A DNA stretch of 64,000 nucleotides from an uncultured Gemmatimonadota bacterium (lineage in GTDB: Bacteria; Gemmatimonadota; Gemmatimonadetes; Palauibacterales; Palauibacteraceae), in the NCBI GenBank assembly GCA_913043255.1, contig CAJWLK010000004.1, positions 124,001 through 188,000 of the forward strand. The letters run 5' to 3'. Positions 26,996 through 35,910 of the stretch are shown here, one piece after another; within the stretch, counting starts at the first letter, position 1, and each line of letters begins with the position of its first letter. The translations under genes and the position numbers were made by a program. Below the pieces are notes generated by a model. The model was not told where the DNA came from. It saw only the letters and a list, made by a program, of their open reading frames with translations, and searched no databases.

Positions 26996-27757
26996 GTGAA
27001 AGAGAGATCGGTGAGACAAAAATTTACAATGGCATTGAAGCTTATATGTACTGCTTTTGGGTTTTGGTTTGCGGCTTGCGGATCCAATAAAGTGGATCTG
27101 GGGAACGTGGAGTCGGCTCCCGAAGTTGAAGCTGCTAACATTAATGACACTCAGCCGAAGACCAGCAGCGAAGCTCAAACAGAAGAGCTGCCTGAGACAG
27201 TAACAGAGACTGATCGATCCATGCTTTCAGGTAATTCTGAAGTGCAGATCGTATATATAACAAAGGCGGTTCGGCCTGGTGCGGAACTTTCCGTCGAACT
27301 ACTCGAGGATTTAAGCCCCACGAGCCATCGGCCTGGAGATATGTTTAATGCCGCGGTTACGGTTCCTTTAATAGAGGACAATACGGTCCTGGTGCCGGTA
27401 AACTCATTGGTTCGTGGAGAGGTCACCGCCGTACAGGCTACGGGGGGATCGGATCAGGAAACAATCATCAAGGTTCACTTCATCGATGTGATGTTCAATG
27501 GCGAGTATTTCCCCATTTCTGTTTCAGTAGTTGAAGCGAATCCCGCCGGTCTTGATGTGAATACGGACCGCACCTTGGGCCGCGTGATTGGAGGTAACAC
27601 GTACGAAACCGTTGTCGGTGCAGCCGTTGGTGCCGCCGAAGGAACTGCGATAAGCCTGGCAACCACTGAGTCCACCCCAGTTTTACAGGAAGGTTCAGTT
27701 CTGAGACTTCGCTTAAATGAGAGGTTGGTGGTCAGGTTCCCCCAAGGTGGTGCTTGA
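26996..27757 (+). CDS. Lipoprotein with TrbI/SLBB-like glycine-rich C-terminus, function unknown
   Basis: Exported lipoprotein: after a basic N-terminus comes a hydrophobic run ending in the lipobox FAACG near residue 29. A linker rich in Glu, Thr and Ser spans to about 90. The C-terminal domain (PGDMFNAAVTVPLIEDNTVLVP, SLVRGEVTAVQATGG, VVGAAVGAAEGTAI) resembles the barrel-like domains of TrbI/VirB10-type and related outer-membrane-associated proteins, with a Gly/Ala-rich segment. That likeness is from pattern only. The gene starts with GTG and its last 45 bases overlap the oppositely oriented nth gene. Confidence 0.65.
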   Translation: MKERSVRQKFTMALKLICTAFGFWFAACGSNKVDLGNVESAPEVEAANINDTQPKTSSEAQTEELPETVTETDRSMLSGNSEVQIVYITKAVRPGAELSVELLEDLSPTSHRPGDMFNAAVTVPLIEDNTVLVPVNSLVRGEVTAVQATGGSDQETIIKVHFIDVMFNGEYFPISVSVVEANPAGLDVNTDRTLGRVIGGNTYETVVGAAVGAAEGTAISLATTESTPVLQEGSVLRLRLNERLVVRFPQGGA

Positions 27758-28438
27758 ATCCGAAACGCTGATCTTCGGGCAAGTCTCTACCAAGGGACAC
27801 TCATCGCACTTCGGAGAGCGTGCTAAACACACGGTGCGACCATGAGCGATCAGCAACATATGCATCAAGAAACGATCTATTGGGTCCACTCGATCGGCGA
27901 GCAATGCGTGAGCCTTGTCTGCAGTCGCCTTCAGTGGAATCCACCCTAATCGGCGGGCAATGCGAAAGACATGCGTATCAACTGGTAAGACCGGTCGGTG
28001 TAGTGAGAAGCAGAGCACGCAGGCTGCGGTTTTAACACCAACCCCCTTAAATGAGGTTAGGTAGTCAATTGCTTCGTTGTCATCCATAGAATTGAGGTGA
28101 TCGAGCGTCAACTCGCCGACCTCGACTGCTAGCCGGTCTAGTGCCGCATGGATCGTGCCGGCCTTTTGACCAGCCAAGCCCGCGACCCGAATCAAATCCT
28201 CTAACTTCTCTCGCCCCAACTGACGAACCTCTTCCCATGCGATCTGGACTCCTGCCTGCTTGTTTGGGTTGGGAAAATGTTCCAATAAAGTTTCCCACGC
28301 ACGGTCACGATTCGCGTCGGTCGTTGATTGACTAAGCACGGTCAGCACGAATTCATCGAGAGGGTCGAGCTGCGGCTTGTCGGGTTGACCAAAGTGTGCC
28401 GCTAGCTTCCTAAGTACTGTCCGTGCCTCTGGAGCCAC
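27713..28438 (-). CDS. nth: Endonuclease III family DNA glycosylase
   Basis: Base-excision repair enzyme for oxidised pyrimidines. It has the helix-hairpin-helix with catalytic lysine (SFKGVGVKTAACVL), the catalytic aspartate in PVDTHVFR, and the four-cysteine Fe-S loop CLARSPKCDECPLVETC. The N-terminal DEFVLTVLSQSTTDANRD replaces the usual LSAQTTD, the variant seen in a diverged Nth subgroup. The 241 residues are slightly long at the C-terminus. It starts with GTG and its 3' end overlaps that of the lipoprotein gene on the other strand. Confidence 0.88.
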   Translation of the reverse strand: MAPEARTVLRKLAAHFGQPDKPQLDPLDEFVLTVLSQSTTDANRDRAWETLLEHFPNPNKQAGVQIAWEEVRQLGREKLEDLIRVAGLAGQKAGTIHAALDRLAVEVGELTLDHLNSMDDNEAIDYLTSFKGVGVKTAACVLCFSLHRPVLPVDTHVFRIARRLGWIPLKATADKAHALLADRVDPIDRFLMHMLLIAHGRTVCLARSPKCDECPLVETCPKISVSDSSTTLGEPDHQPLI

Positions 28439-28686
28439 TCCACTAATGCGGCACCTCCATGAACATGAACAACTGTCTGCAGTTTGAGCCCGATAAGCTT
28501 GTGTCTATTACTAATATACCCAGTGCTCTATACTGGCAGCAACGAATTATGTAAGACGCCCAGATTCCTGAACGGTGACGTGCCAAATCGAACAAGACTC
28601 TTACCAGCATACCCTCTGAGGCTACAGGAGCGGGATGGCAACGGCTCTGAAAAGTTCTCTATAATGCGATCTATGTCAGCTGCAAT

Positions 28687-29814
28687 ATGACATATTGGGT
28701 AGGTGTCATGTCTGGGACCTCCCTTGACGGGATCGATGTCGCAATTGTCGAACTTACAGGAGACGCGGAACTCTTTGAATCTTGGGAGGTGTTGACCTTC
28801 CATACTGAGCAGTACACTCCGCAGCAAAGGGCAATGATTCGGGCGGTGATTAATTCGGGTTCCGCCGCCGCCATCTGTGATCTTGATTTTGAATTGGGAA
28901 CTCAGTTTGCGAAGGCTGTCCTTAGTGCACTGAAACTGGCCCCCATACCTTCCGATGCTATAGAAGCTATCGGGAGTCACGGCCAAACCATTTGGCACCG
29001 TCCGCCGGGAGAAGGTCGGTCTGGGGCCACCTTACAGTTGGGTCAACCAGCTGTGATCGCTGAGCAAACAGGGCTCCCAGTTGTATCGAACTTTCGCGCG
29101 CGTGATATGGCTGTCGGAGGGGAAGGGGCTCCGCTCACAGCCTACACAGACGAACTTCTCTTTCGCGGCTCTGAGGCTCTTGCAATCCAGAACATTGGAG
29201 GTATCTCCAATGTGACTGCACTCCCAGTGCACGGAACCGATAAGCAGGCGATCGCTTTTGATCCGGGCCCTGGTGTAGCACTGATTGATGCGGCTGTCGA
29301 GCGGTTAACTGATGGTGCCCAAACATATGACTGGAATGGGGAATTGGCTTCTCGTGGAACTGTGTCGGAGGATGCCTTGAACGAGTGGCTCGGCGACCCA
29401 TACTTCCAACTTGCCCCTCCAAAATCGACAGGGAGAGAAAGATTTTCAGAATGTCGATTGTGGGAGTGGCTTTTAATACATGCCGATCTGTCTGTGGAAG
29501 ATCTTATTGCCACTCTAACGGAGCTTACGGTACGAACCATAGCTGATAGCTATCGTTTCATCGAATTTGATCTTGCAAGTTGCTATCTGTGCGGTGGTGG
29601 GGCACGTAACCCGAGCCTTGTTAGGCGTCTCCGTGAACATCTGGACCCTCTCCCAGTACGGAACCTCGCCGAACTCAGTCTGGATCCAGATGCCCGTGAG
29701 GCAGTGGCTTTTGCAATTCTCGCTCGGCAACACATCCTAGGTATCCCGAGTAGTGCTTCGTGGGCTACGGGTGCCCGTACTTCATGTGTACTTGGGGACC
29801 TGACTCCAGCGTGA
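28687..29814 (+). CDS. anmK: Anhydro-N-acetylmuramic acid kinase
   Basis: Opens the 1,6-anhydro ring of anhydro-MurNAc and phosphorylates it, feeding recycled wall sugar back to metabolism. The N-terminus VGVMSGTSLDGIDVAIVEL is the family signature; SHGQTIWHRPPG, NFRARDMAVGGEGAPLTAY, NIGGISN and FDPGPG follow as in AnmK, with YLCGGGARNPSL near the end. It is 375 residues. It overlaps the next gene by four bases (GTGA), which encodes a NagZ-type enzyme, the step that supplies its substrate. The upstream 248 bases show no clear regulatory site. Confidence 0.95.
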   Translation: MTYWVGVMSGTSLDGIDVAIVELTGDAELFESWEVLTFHTEQYTPQQRAMIRAVINSGSAAAICDLDFELGTQFAKAVLSALKLAPIPSDAIEAIGSHGQTIWHRPPGEGRSGATLQLGQPAVIAEQTGLPVVSNFRARDMAVGGEGAPLTAYTDELLFRGSEALAIQNIGGISNVTALPVHGTDKQAIAFDPGPGVALIDAAVERLTDGAQTYDWNGELASRGTVSEDALNEWLGDPYFQLAPPKSTGRERFSECRLWEWLLIHADLSVEDLIATLTELTVRTIADSYRFIEFDLASCYLCGGGARNPSLVRRLREHLDPLPVRNLAELSLDPDAREAVAFAILARQHILGIPSSASWATGARTSCVLGDLTPA

Positions 29815-31283
29815 ATGGTGTGCCACCGACTGCACGTCTCGTAATAGAAGCGTTACGGTTGGACCAATGGTCTTCTGCTCAAGTTCAGGATCGTGTACAC
29901 CGTGCGCTTGCCCTGGGCGTCGGCGGATTCGTGATTTTTGGAGGAGAGGCAGATGCCGTAAAGTCGCTAACCGACCGTATAAGACGCGAGGCTGGCCGCC
30001 CCTTATTGATTGGAGCGGATCTCGAACGCGGTGCAGGTCAACAGATTCGAGGGTTAAGTGAACTGCCTCCACCGGCCGCGCTTGCAGTACATCCTGATGC
30101 GGAAGCGGCAGCGGCAATTGCTGGAGAATTGACGGGACGTGAAGCACTTTCTGTAGGTATCAATTGGGTGCTGGCTCCTGTTCTGGACCTCGATCTCGAA
30201 TCCACAAATCCCATCATCGCCACGCGGAGCTTTGGTTCTAATCCGGAGATTGTCGGACGGCTTGGCAGTCGATGGATATCTGCCTGTGAGGGTGTCGGTG
30301 CGATTACTTGCGCAAAGCATTTCCCTGGACATGGGCGGACACGTGAAGATTCTCACGTGGGACTCCCGACCGTTGCTGCGGGTGCAGAAGATCTGGAGGC
30401 AGACTTGGCCCCATTCGCTGCAACTCTTCCGAAAGCGAGCACTGCAATGGTAGCTCATGTCGCCTTCCCTGCGTTGGGAAGCAATCGCCCTGCCACGTTA
30501 GCTCACTCAGTCGTGACAGACATACTTCGAGATCGTTTTGGATTCGACGGTCCAGTTGCAACGGACGCAATGATTATGGGGGCAATCGATGCCGATGATG
30601 CATCCGCAGCGGTTGAGGCACTCCGAGCAGGGTGTGATCTGATCGTGTATCCGAGTGATGTGAAGGCAACGGTTGATGCGCTGGAACGAGGTGTGCGCGA
30701 AGAGAGCACGGCGCGTTTAGCTCGTGCGGCTCATCGCCGTCTTGAACAACTTCTTGAGTGCTCTGAATTTGAATATGCAGTCGATTCAGTAGCCCAGAAC
30801 GAAATACAGGCTTCGGGTATGTCATCAGGGTTTGACACTATGGAGCTTGCGATCGCAACCCTCGTTGATGGAACCGGCGGATTGCCTGGTTGGAGGTCAT
30901 CTGTACCAACCAGCGTTATAGGAGTGTCAGACGACTTAAAGGTTACTCCACCTGCCACCCATGATGCCTTACTCTCAACTATAGTCGTTGAAGAACTTCA
31001 AAGAGCTGGTTGGACGATTACCCCTCACGTTAATGATGCTGAACAACGGATTGTTGTTCTGGCAGCAACACCAATGGGCTGGAAAGGTCATAGTGGCCCC
31101 TCTGCTAGCGTGGTGCATGAAGCCAAGGCACATCTGGAGGGTGCGAAACGGAGTCTCGTTGTGTTGCTAGGACATGCTCGCTGGCTCGACATCATAGGGG
31201 TGCCCAGTATTTGCGCTTGGTCTACCGAGACAGTTATGGAACGAGCTGCGGGACGTTGGATTGTCTCCACCGCGGGTCTGTAA
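29811..31283 (+). CDS. nagZ: NagZ-type beta-N-acetylglucosaminidase (GH3)
   Basis: GH3 glycosidase that releases GlcNAc from anhydro-muropeptides. The start is the GTG at 29811, which overlaps the anmK stop; the open frame extends 17 codons further back but only inside anmK. The NagZ loop KHFPGHGRTREDSH carries the Asp-His acid/base pair near residues 180-182, and the nucleophile Asp is in GPVATDAMIMG near residue 251. At 490 residues it is longer than E. coli NagZ (341), with an added C-terminal domain of about 150 residues of unknown role, as in many GH3 proteins. No signal peptide is seen, so recycling in the cytoplasm is likely. Confidence 0.88.
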   Translation: MNGVPPTARLVIEALRLDQWSSAQVQDRVHRALALGVGGFVIFGGEADAVKSLTDRIRREAGRPLLIGADLERGAGQQIRGLSELPPPAALAVHPDAEAAAAIAGELTGREALSVGINWVLAPVLDLDLESTNPIIATRSFGSNPEIVGRLGSRWISACEGVGAITCAKHFPGHGRTREDSHVGLPTVAAGAEDLEADLAPFAATLPKASTAMVAHVAFPALGSNRPATLAHSVVTDILRDRFGFDGPVATDAMIMGAIDADDASAAVEALRAGCDLIVYPSDVKATVDALERGVREESTARLARAAHRRLEQLLECSEFEYAVDSVAQNEIQASGMSSGFDTMELAIATLVDGTGGLPGWRSSVPTSVIGVSDDLKVTPPATHDALLSTIVVEELQRAGWTITPHVNDAEQRIVVLAATPMGWKGHSGPSASVVHEAKAHLEGAKRSLVVLLGHARWLDIIGVPSICAWSTETVMERAAGRWIVSTAGL

Positions 31284-31314
31284 TTATGAGGTGTTACCAG
31301 TTTAGCAGCGAAGC

Positions 31315-33051
31315 ATGAGTTTAATTGATTGGTGGGTTGTAGGTGTATACCTCGGACTGACGTTGGCAGTAGGTCTCTGGCTCTCTCGGCGGGCGCGTTC
31401 TGGGGTAGAGGATTTTTTTGTAAGTGGTCGTACACTTCCGTGGTGGCTCGCTGGCACTTCCATGGCTGCAACGACTTTCTCCGTAGACACCCCTCTGTAT
31501 GTGTCTGCACTTATAGCGCGACGAGGGATCGCCGGAAATTGGGAATGGTGGTCATTTGGCTTTTCCCATGTGCTCCTCATTTGTTTGTTCGCGCGTATGT
31601 GGCGCAGGGCCGGTGTTGTAACCGATGTCGAACTCACCGAGTTACGCTACGGAGGCCGTCCTGCTGCGGTTCTCCGTGCTTCACGGGCTTTTCTCTTCGC
31701 GGTCCCTATAAATTGCATCTCTATCGGTTTCGTAATGCTTGCAATGCGCAAAGTTGTCGAGGTGTTAGGGCTATTTCCCGAAATGCCAGAATGGGTACCT
31801 GGTGACGAACGTCTTTGGGCCGTTGTGGTGTTGTCTATTTTCGTGTTGATCTATGCAGGGGTGGCTGGCCTATGGGGTGTAGTGGCGACGGATTTCTTCC
31901 AGTTCTTTCTCGCGTTGTCAGGGGCAATCCTAGTGGCAGGTTTTGCCCTCTCAGATATTGGTGGCATCATGGAACTGAAGCGTCAACTGGCCATTTTGGG
32001 TCGATCTGAGGTATTAGAGATGGTACCTCGACCAGGCTCCCAATCGCTTCCATTTAGCACTTTCTTAGCTTACCTAGGTATACAATGGTGGGCGTTCCGT
32101 CGCTCCGATGGCGGCGGTGAATTCGTACAGCGACTTCTCGCAAGTCGGTCAGAGGCCGACGCTGAACGGGCTGCGTGGCTGTTCGTATGGCTCCACTACG
32201 TCATCAGAGCATGGCCTTGGATTTTAGTCGGGTTGGCGGCAATTGTTGTATTCCCGGACCTTTCGGACCCAGACCTTGGATACCCCATGTTAATGATGCG
32301 GTATCTTCCGACTGGTCTACTTGGGTTAGTCGTCGCCTCGTTTTTCGCAGCCTTCATGTCGACCGTATCCACCCAAATCAATTGGGGGGCCAGCTACCTG
32401 GTTAATGATCTCTACGGACGCTTTATAAAACCTGAAGCCTCACAAGAAGAGCTTGTGAGGTGGGCAAGATTAGCCTCGGTATTGATCACCGGACTCGCTG
32501 CTATCGCGGCGTTTTTCGCGGATGACATCGCAGCGCTCTTCAGGTTCATGATTGCGATAGGCACGGGGCCTGGTGCAGTTCTGATTCTTAGGTGGTTTTG
32601 GTGGCGTGTGAATGCGTCGACAGAACTTGCCTCAATGTTAGCAGGATTTGCGATTGCGATTGCGTCCTACCTGCCCATATTCGGAGAGTTGGAGTTTGGA
32701 ACGCGACTTGCGGTGACGGCGTTTGGTTCAGCCGCTGTGTGGCTCCCCGTGTTGTGGTTTACAAGACCTGAGGAAGAAGCGACTCTCCTCTCTTTCTATC
32801 GTCGAGTTCGTCCTGGTGGGCCGGGTTGGAAACATATTAGACGGTCCGCAGGGATCGAGCCTGATTTTGGGATGACGCACGCACTCGCACGAACAATCGC
32901 GGCTACGTTGTTTTTATTCGGGATTATGTTTTCTCTAGGGAATGCTCTTCTCTTTGAAATGAACACTTTAGCGATCTCGCTTGTGGTTACGATCGTGGGA
33001 GGTAGTGGCTTGGTCATCCTCCGCCGTCGGATGGCGTTGGGAGCGTCTTGA
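31315..33051 (+). CDS. Sodium:solute symporter (SSS family), candidate wall-sugar importer
   Basis: Polytopic sodium symporter, 578 residues with about 13-14 membrane spans. It starts with DWWVVGVYLGLTLAVGLW and has DFFVSGRTLPWWLAGTSMAATTFS, the core of the sugar/inositol branch of SSS permeases, and SFFAAFMSTVSTQINWGASYLVNDLY in the middle. It lies 31 bases after nagZ and 42 bases before the cell-wall amidase, so import of peptidoglycan fragments such as anhydro-MurNAc or GlcNAc-anhydro-MurNAc is a fair guess from context. The amino acid sequence alone does not show the substrate. Confidence 0.85.
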   Translation: MSLIDWWVVGVYLGLTLAVGLWLSRRARSGVEDFFVSGRTLPWWLAGTSMAATTFSVDTPLYVSALIARRGIAGNWEWWSFGFSHVLLICLFARMWRRAGVVTDVELTELRYGGRPAAVLRASRAFLFAVPINCISIGFVMLAMRKVVEVLGLFPEMPEWVPGDERLWAVVVLSIFVLIYAGVAGLWGVVATDFFQFFLALSGAILVAGFALSDIGGIMELKRQLAILGRSEVLEMVPRPGSQSLPFSTFLAYLGIQWWAFRRSDGGGEFVQRLLASRSEADAERAAWLFVWLHYVIRAWPWILVGLAAIVVFPDLSDPDLGYPMLMMRYLPTGLLGLVVASFFAAFMSTVSTQINWGASYLVNDLYGRFIKPEASQEELVRWARLASVLITGLAAIAAFFADDIAALFRFMIAIGTGPGAVLILRWFWWRVNASTELASMLAGFAIAIASYLPIFGELEFGTRLAVTAFGSAAVWLPVLWFTRPEEEATLLSFYRRVRPGGPGWKHIRRSAGIEPDFGMTHALARTIAATLFLFGIMFSLGNALLFEMNTLAISLVVTIVGGSGLVILRRRMALGAS

Positions 33052-33093
33052 ATGAGTGAAACGCAACAATGTGCTTAAGGGCAAGGGCCTAAG

Positions 33094-35100
33094 GTGGTGA
33101 GTATCTGGTCATTGAGGTGGTGTCAAAGCCTGATGGTGACGTGTCTAGGGGTCGTGTTTATGGGAAGTGTGGGTGACCTCTGGTGTCAGTCCGTAGCGAA
33201 AGCCCCCGCAATTATTGTTCGGTACCCGGTACCCTCGCAATTAGTATCTTCCGACTCAAATTTTCTATTCGGATCTGTTGGCAATCCGAAGGCCAAACTC
33301 CAAGTCAATGGGATTCCGGTTCATGTCCATCAGGATGGTGCATTTCTTGCTTGGATGTCGGTCCCCGAAACAGTGCATGGTGACACCGCAGTCTATCATT
33401 TTCGTGCGAGCGTGGGGTCGGATACAGTTGCCTTAGATCATGTGATCCGGCGCCCGCTTGTCTCGCGGCCATTGGGTAGCGAGCCAACGTGGGTTGATCC
33501 GCGAGGGCTTGGTGAACGTCCCGAGCGTTGGACGCGGCCGGGTGAGATGGTTTCGTTTCGGTTTGTGGCTGAGCGCGGCGTAATGCTCCAGTTGATAGCG
33601 GGCGATCTCAGAATATCAGTCCCCCCGCTTCGCCACCTTCGTGGAACCTTGGACCAATACGGAGTTGAGATTGACCTCTCGTTGCTTCGAGATGCTGCTT
33701 GTGAGGCGGGACATTGTAGCCGAACTGTTGGATCGTGGCCTTCTTCCGCGCCCGTATCAGGCTTGCAACTTGACACCGTAAAATTTGAGCTATTGGCGAG
33801 CACTATGGGCTATGAACGTCACCATGTGCTTAAGATCCCTATCGCAGTCTTGAGAAAAGATGCGGGCACAGTGAAGCTCATTGAAGCGCACGACCCAACG
33901 AATGGACAGAGTGGTGTAATCTTAGCGCGCCCCAGTCCGTTTGGTCCTAACCGGTGGCGCTTTCCAAATGGTACTACTGCTCGTGTGACAGGACGCTTCA
34001 GTGACCGATTCCGTATAGAACTGACAAATGGACTGGAAGCGTGGGTTGTAGAGGAAGATACAGAGTGGACCGATCCTTACATGGGATCGGCTGTGACTTG
34101 GGATGCACGTTTCCAGCTTGCCGCGTTGGACCTCCGCAGTCGCCCCCATCTGGATGATGTCCACGGCGTAGTAAGTCTGCGCATTGGGGTCTCCCAACCC
34201 GTCCCTGCCGTTGTTAGCGTGATCGGAGAACGCTCAGTTTCACTTACGCTCTATAACATGGTTGGACAATTTGATCGAATAGCTCATGGAGTGGATACGG
34301 GAGTCTCGTCGGTAACCTGGACTCAGATGGAGGGACCGACCACTAGGCTCGAAATCGAATTCGACTGGCCCGTCTGGGGCTATGATTTAGCCTATGAATC
34401 TGGGAACGCGTCTTCATATGAGGGCCCACGTGCTAGCCGCCCTTTTTCAGATCTGCCTGGTAGTGGAGAAGGCTTGGTGCTCCGTTTGGATCTGCGGCCA
34501 CCACCGCAAATCGAAAAATTGAATCCATTGGCAGGTCGCCGGATTGCAATTGATCCTGGGCATCCCGGGGCCGGAAGCTATGGTCCGACTGGCCTATTTG
34601 AAGGAGATGCCAACCTGGCTGTGGCTCGAACACTTTTCGATTTACTAAAAGAGGCAGGAGCAGAACCTGTTCTCATTCGTTCCAATGGGCTTGCGATGGG
34701 GTTATACAGGCGTACTGAGCGTGCTAGGGAAGCAGGAGCAGAACTGTTCGTTTCCATTCACAACAACGCACTTCCGGATGGCATCAACCCCTTCGAACAC
34801 GCTGGAACAAGTACGTATTACTATCATCGGCACGCTGTGAATTTGGCCAGCTACATCCAAGCGGGAATTGTGACGCGTCTAGGACTCAAGGATCTCGGAG
34901 TGGTATGGGGTGATCTTGCCGTTGTTCGAGAACCTTGGATGCCATCGGTCTTAGCAGAAGGTGCATTTATGATGGTTCCACAGCATGAGGCGGCACTCCA
35001 AACTGAGCGATTTCAAACCGATTATGCCTTGGGGGTAATGGACGGTATAGAGGCGTATTTTGCTGATGTCGGCAAGATGGAAGGAGTAGAGAGACGATGA
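33094..35100 (+). CDS. Exported N-acetylmuramoyl-L-alanine amidase (AmiC-like catalytic domain)
   Basis: Exported zinc amidase that cuts peptide stems from glycan chains. The GTG at 33094 (or 33097) has AAGG upstream and leads into a signal-like stretch ending near MGSVGDLWCQS. A long N-terminal region of ~450 residues is beta-rich and may bind peptidoglycan. The Amidase_3 domain spans about residues 480-660: IAIDPGHPGAGS (zinc His), EGDANLAVARTL (Glu), VSIHNNALPDG (His) and VVREPWMPSVLAEGAFM with the catalytic Glu. It overlaps the carbonic anhydrase-like gene by four bases. It would supply fragments to the upstream recycling genes. Confidence 0.85.
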   Translation: MVSIWSLRWCQSLMVTCLGVVFMGSVGDLWCQSVAKAPAIIVRYPVPSQLVSSDSNFLFGSVGNPKAKLQVNGIPVHVHQDGAFLAWMSVPETVHGDTAVYHFRASVGSDTVALDHVIRRPLVSRPLGSEPTWVDPRGLGERPERWTRPGEMVSFRFVAERGVMLQLIAGDLRISVPPLRHLRGTLDQYGVEIDLSLLRDAACEAGHCSRTVGSWPSSAPVSGLQLDTVKFELLASTMGYERHHVLKIPIAVLRKDAGTVKLIEAHDPTNGQSGVILARPSPFGPNRWRFPNGTTARVTGRFSDRFRIELTNGLEAWVVEEDTEWTDPYMGSAVTWDARFQLAALDLRSRPHLDDVHGVVSLRIGVSQPVPAVVSVIGERSVSLTLYNMVGQFDRIAHGVDTGVSSVTWTQMEGPTTRLEIEFDWPVWGYDLAYESGNASSYEGPRASRPFSDLPGSGEGLVLRLDLRPPPQIEKLNPLAGRRIAIDPGHPGAGSYGPTGLFEGDANLAVARTLFDLLKEAGAEPVLIRSNGLAMGLYRRTERAREAGAELFVSIHNNALPDGINPFEHAGTSTYYYHRHAVNLASYIQAGIVTRLGLKDLGVVWGDLAVVREPWMPSVLAEGAFMMVPQHEAALQTERFQTDYALGVMDGIEAYFADVGKMEGVERR

Positions 35101-35648
35101 GTGATGAAAAGTGGGAAAGAAAGGAACCCTTGAACAGCATTCCCGCCATCGACCCCACCGCGTTTGTAGCGCCATCTTCTGATGTCCTAGGGGATGTGAC
35201 GATTGGGGCAGAATCAAGTGTGTGGTACCAGTGTGTGCTCCGAGGGGACATCGCCCCAATTGTGATTGGTAAACGAACCAATGTTCAGGACCTTACGTTG
35301 ATTCACGTGGATCGAGGATTGTCTACGCGGGTAGGAAACGAAGTGGGTATTGGACACCGGGCCATCATTCACGGCTGTACAATTGAAGACCACGTACTTA
35401 TCGGTATGGGAGCAATAGTGCTGTCCGGGGCAATCATTGGAGAAGGAAGTGTAGTCGGTGCAGGATCGCTGATTACGGAGGGGATGGTGGTGCCACCGGG
35501 GCAACTGGTCATGGGAGTTCCGGCACGAGTGGTCCGACCTGTAGATGATGATTTGCGGAAAAGAATTGCGATGACGGTTGATAACTATACAAGGCTTAAG
35601 GAGCACTATCGACAGGGTCGATTCTCTGGGGTCAACGACTCTCACTAG
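35097..35648 (+). CDS. Gamma-class carbonic anhydrase-like hexapeptide protein
   Basis: Left-handed beta-helix protein of the YrdA/PaaY group, 183 residues. Repeated hexapeptides are clear (DVTIGAESSVWYQCVLRGDIAP, then IGKRTNVQDLTLIHVD). The three zinc histidines are present in LIHVDRG and GHRAIIHGC. True carbonic anhydrase activity varies in this group. The ATGA overlap with the amidase gene makes it the last gene of the wall-recycling run; the functional link, if any, is unknown. Confidence 0.88.
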   Translation: MSDEKWERKEPLNSIPAIDPTAFVAPSSDVLGDVTIGAESSVWYQCVLRGDIAPIVIGKRTNVQDLTLIHVDRGLSTRVGNEVGIGHRAIIHGCTIEDHVLIGMGAIVLSGAIIGEGSVVGAGSLITEGMVVPPGQLVMGVPARVVRPVDDDLRKRIAMTVDNYTRLKEHYRQGRFSGVNDSH

Positions 35649-35766
35649 AGTGCACTCTGTAAGTTCTAACTTAAAATAAATGAAATGAATTTCGCATACT
35701 TTTTTGAGCCCAGCTCATACAACTGGTCGGTTTACAGGGATTTTGGGATCGTATTTTACTCAGTTT

Positions 35767-35803
35767 GGTGACTTTTCCGCCGTGAATTATACGAAAAGTC
35801 ACC
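35767..35803. promoter_or_regulatory. 10-bp inverted repeat, possible operator
   Basis: GGTGACTTTT at 35767-35776 is the exact reverse complement of AAAAGTCACC at 35794-35803, with 17 bases between. No T-run follows, so it is not a standard terminator for the preceding operon. It sits in the long A+T-rich region before nrdJ and could bind a regulator or end transcription by another route. Confidence 0.4.
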
Positions 35804-35814
35804 CAAAAGCTTGA

Positions 35815-35862
35815 CCACAATATCTGGTGTTATTACCTTCCTATAACCACAATATATTGCGT
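35815..35862 (+). promoter_or_regulatory. Tandem NrdR-like boxes upstream of nrdJ
   Basis: CCACAATATCTGGTGT (35815-35830) and CCACAATATATTGCGT (35847-35862) both resemble the known NrdR consensus ACACTATATATAGTGT, with the central A/T-rich core and outer CAC/GTG halves kept in part. Their start-to-start distance is 32 bp, three helical turns, which is the usual spacing of paired NrdR boxes. NrdR represses ribonucleotide reductase genes when dATP is high; the first downstream gene is nrdJ, about 350 bases away. The nrdR gene itself is not in this window. Confidence 0.7.
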
Positions 35863-35866
35863 TTTA

Positions 35867-35898
35867 TGTGGAAAAACGGCTGGATTTTATGTGGAAAA
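35867..35898 (-). promoter_or_regulatory. Two DnaA-like boxes (TTTTCCACA)
   Basis: TGTGGAAAA, the complement of TTTTCCACA, occurs at 35867-35875 and 35890-35898, each within a longer shared TTTTATGTGGAAAA. TTTTCCACA is an accepted DnaA-box variant in several phyla. They start only five bases after the second NrdR-like box. DnaA control of ribonucleotide reductase is known in E. coli, so joint control of nrdJ is plausible; binding is not shown. Confidence 0.5.
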
Positions 35899-35910
35899 CC
35901 AGTCACTATT

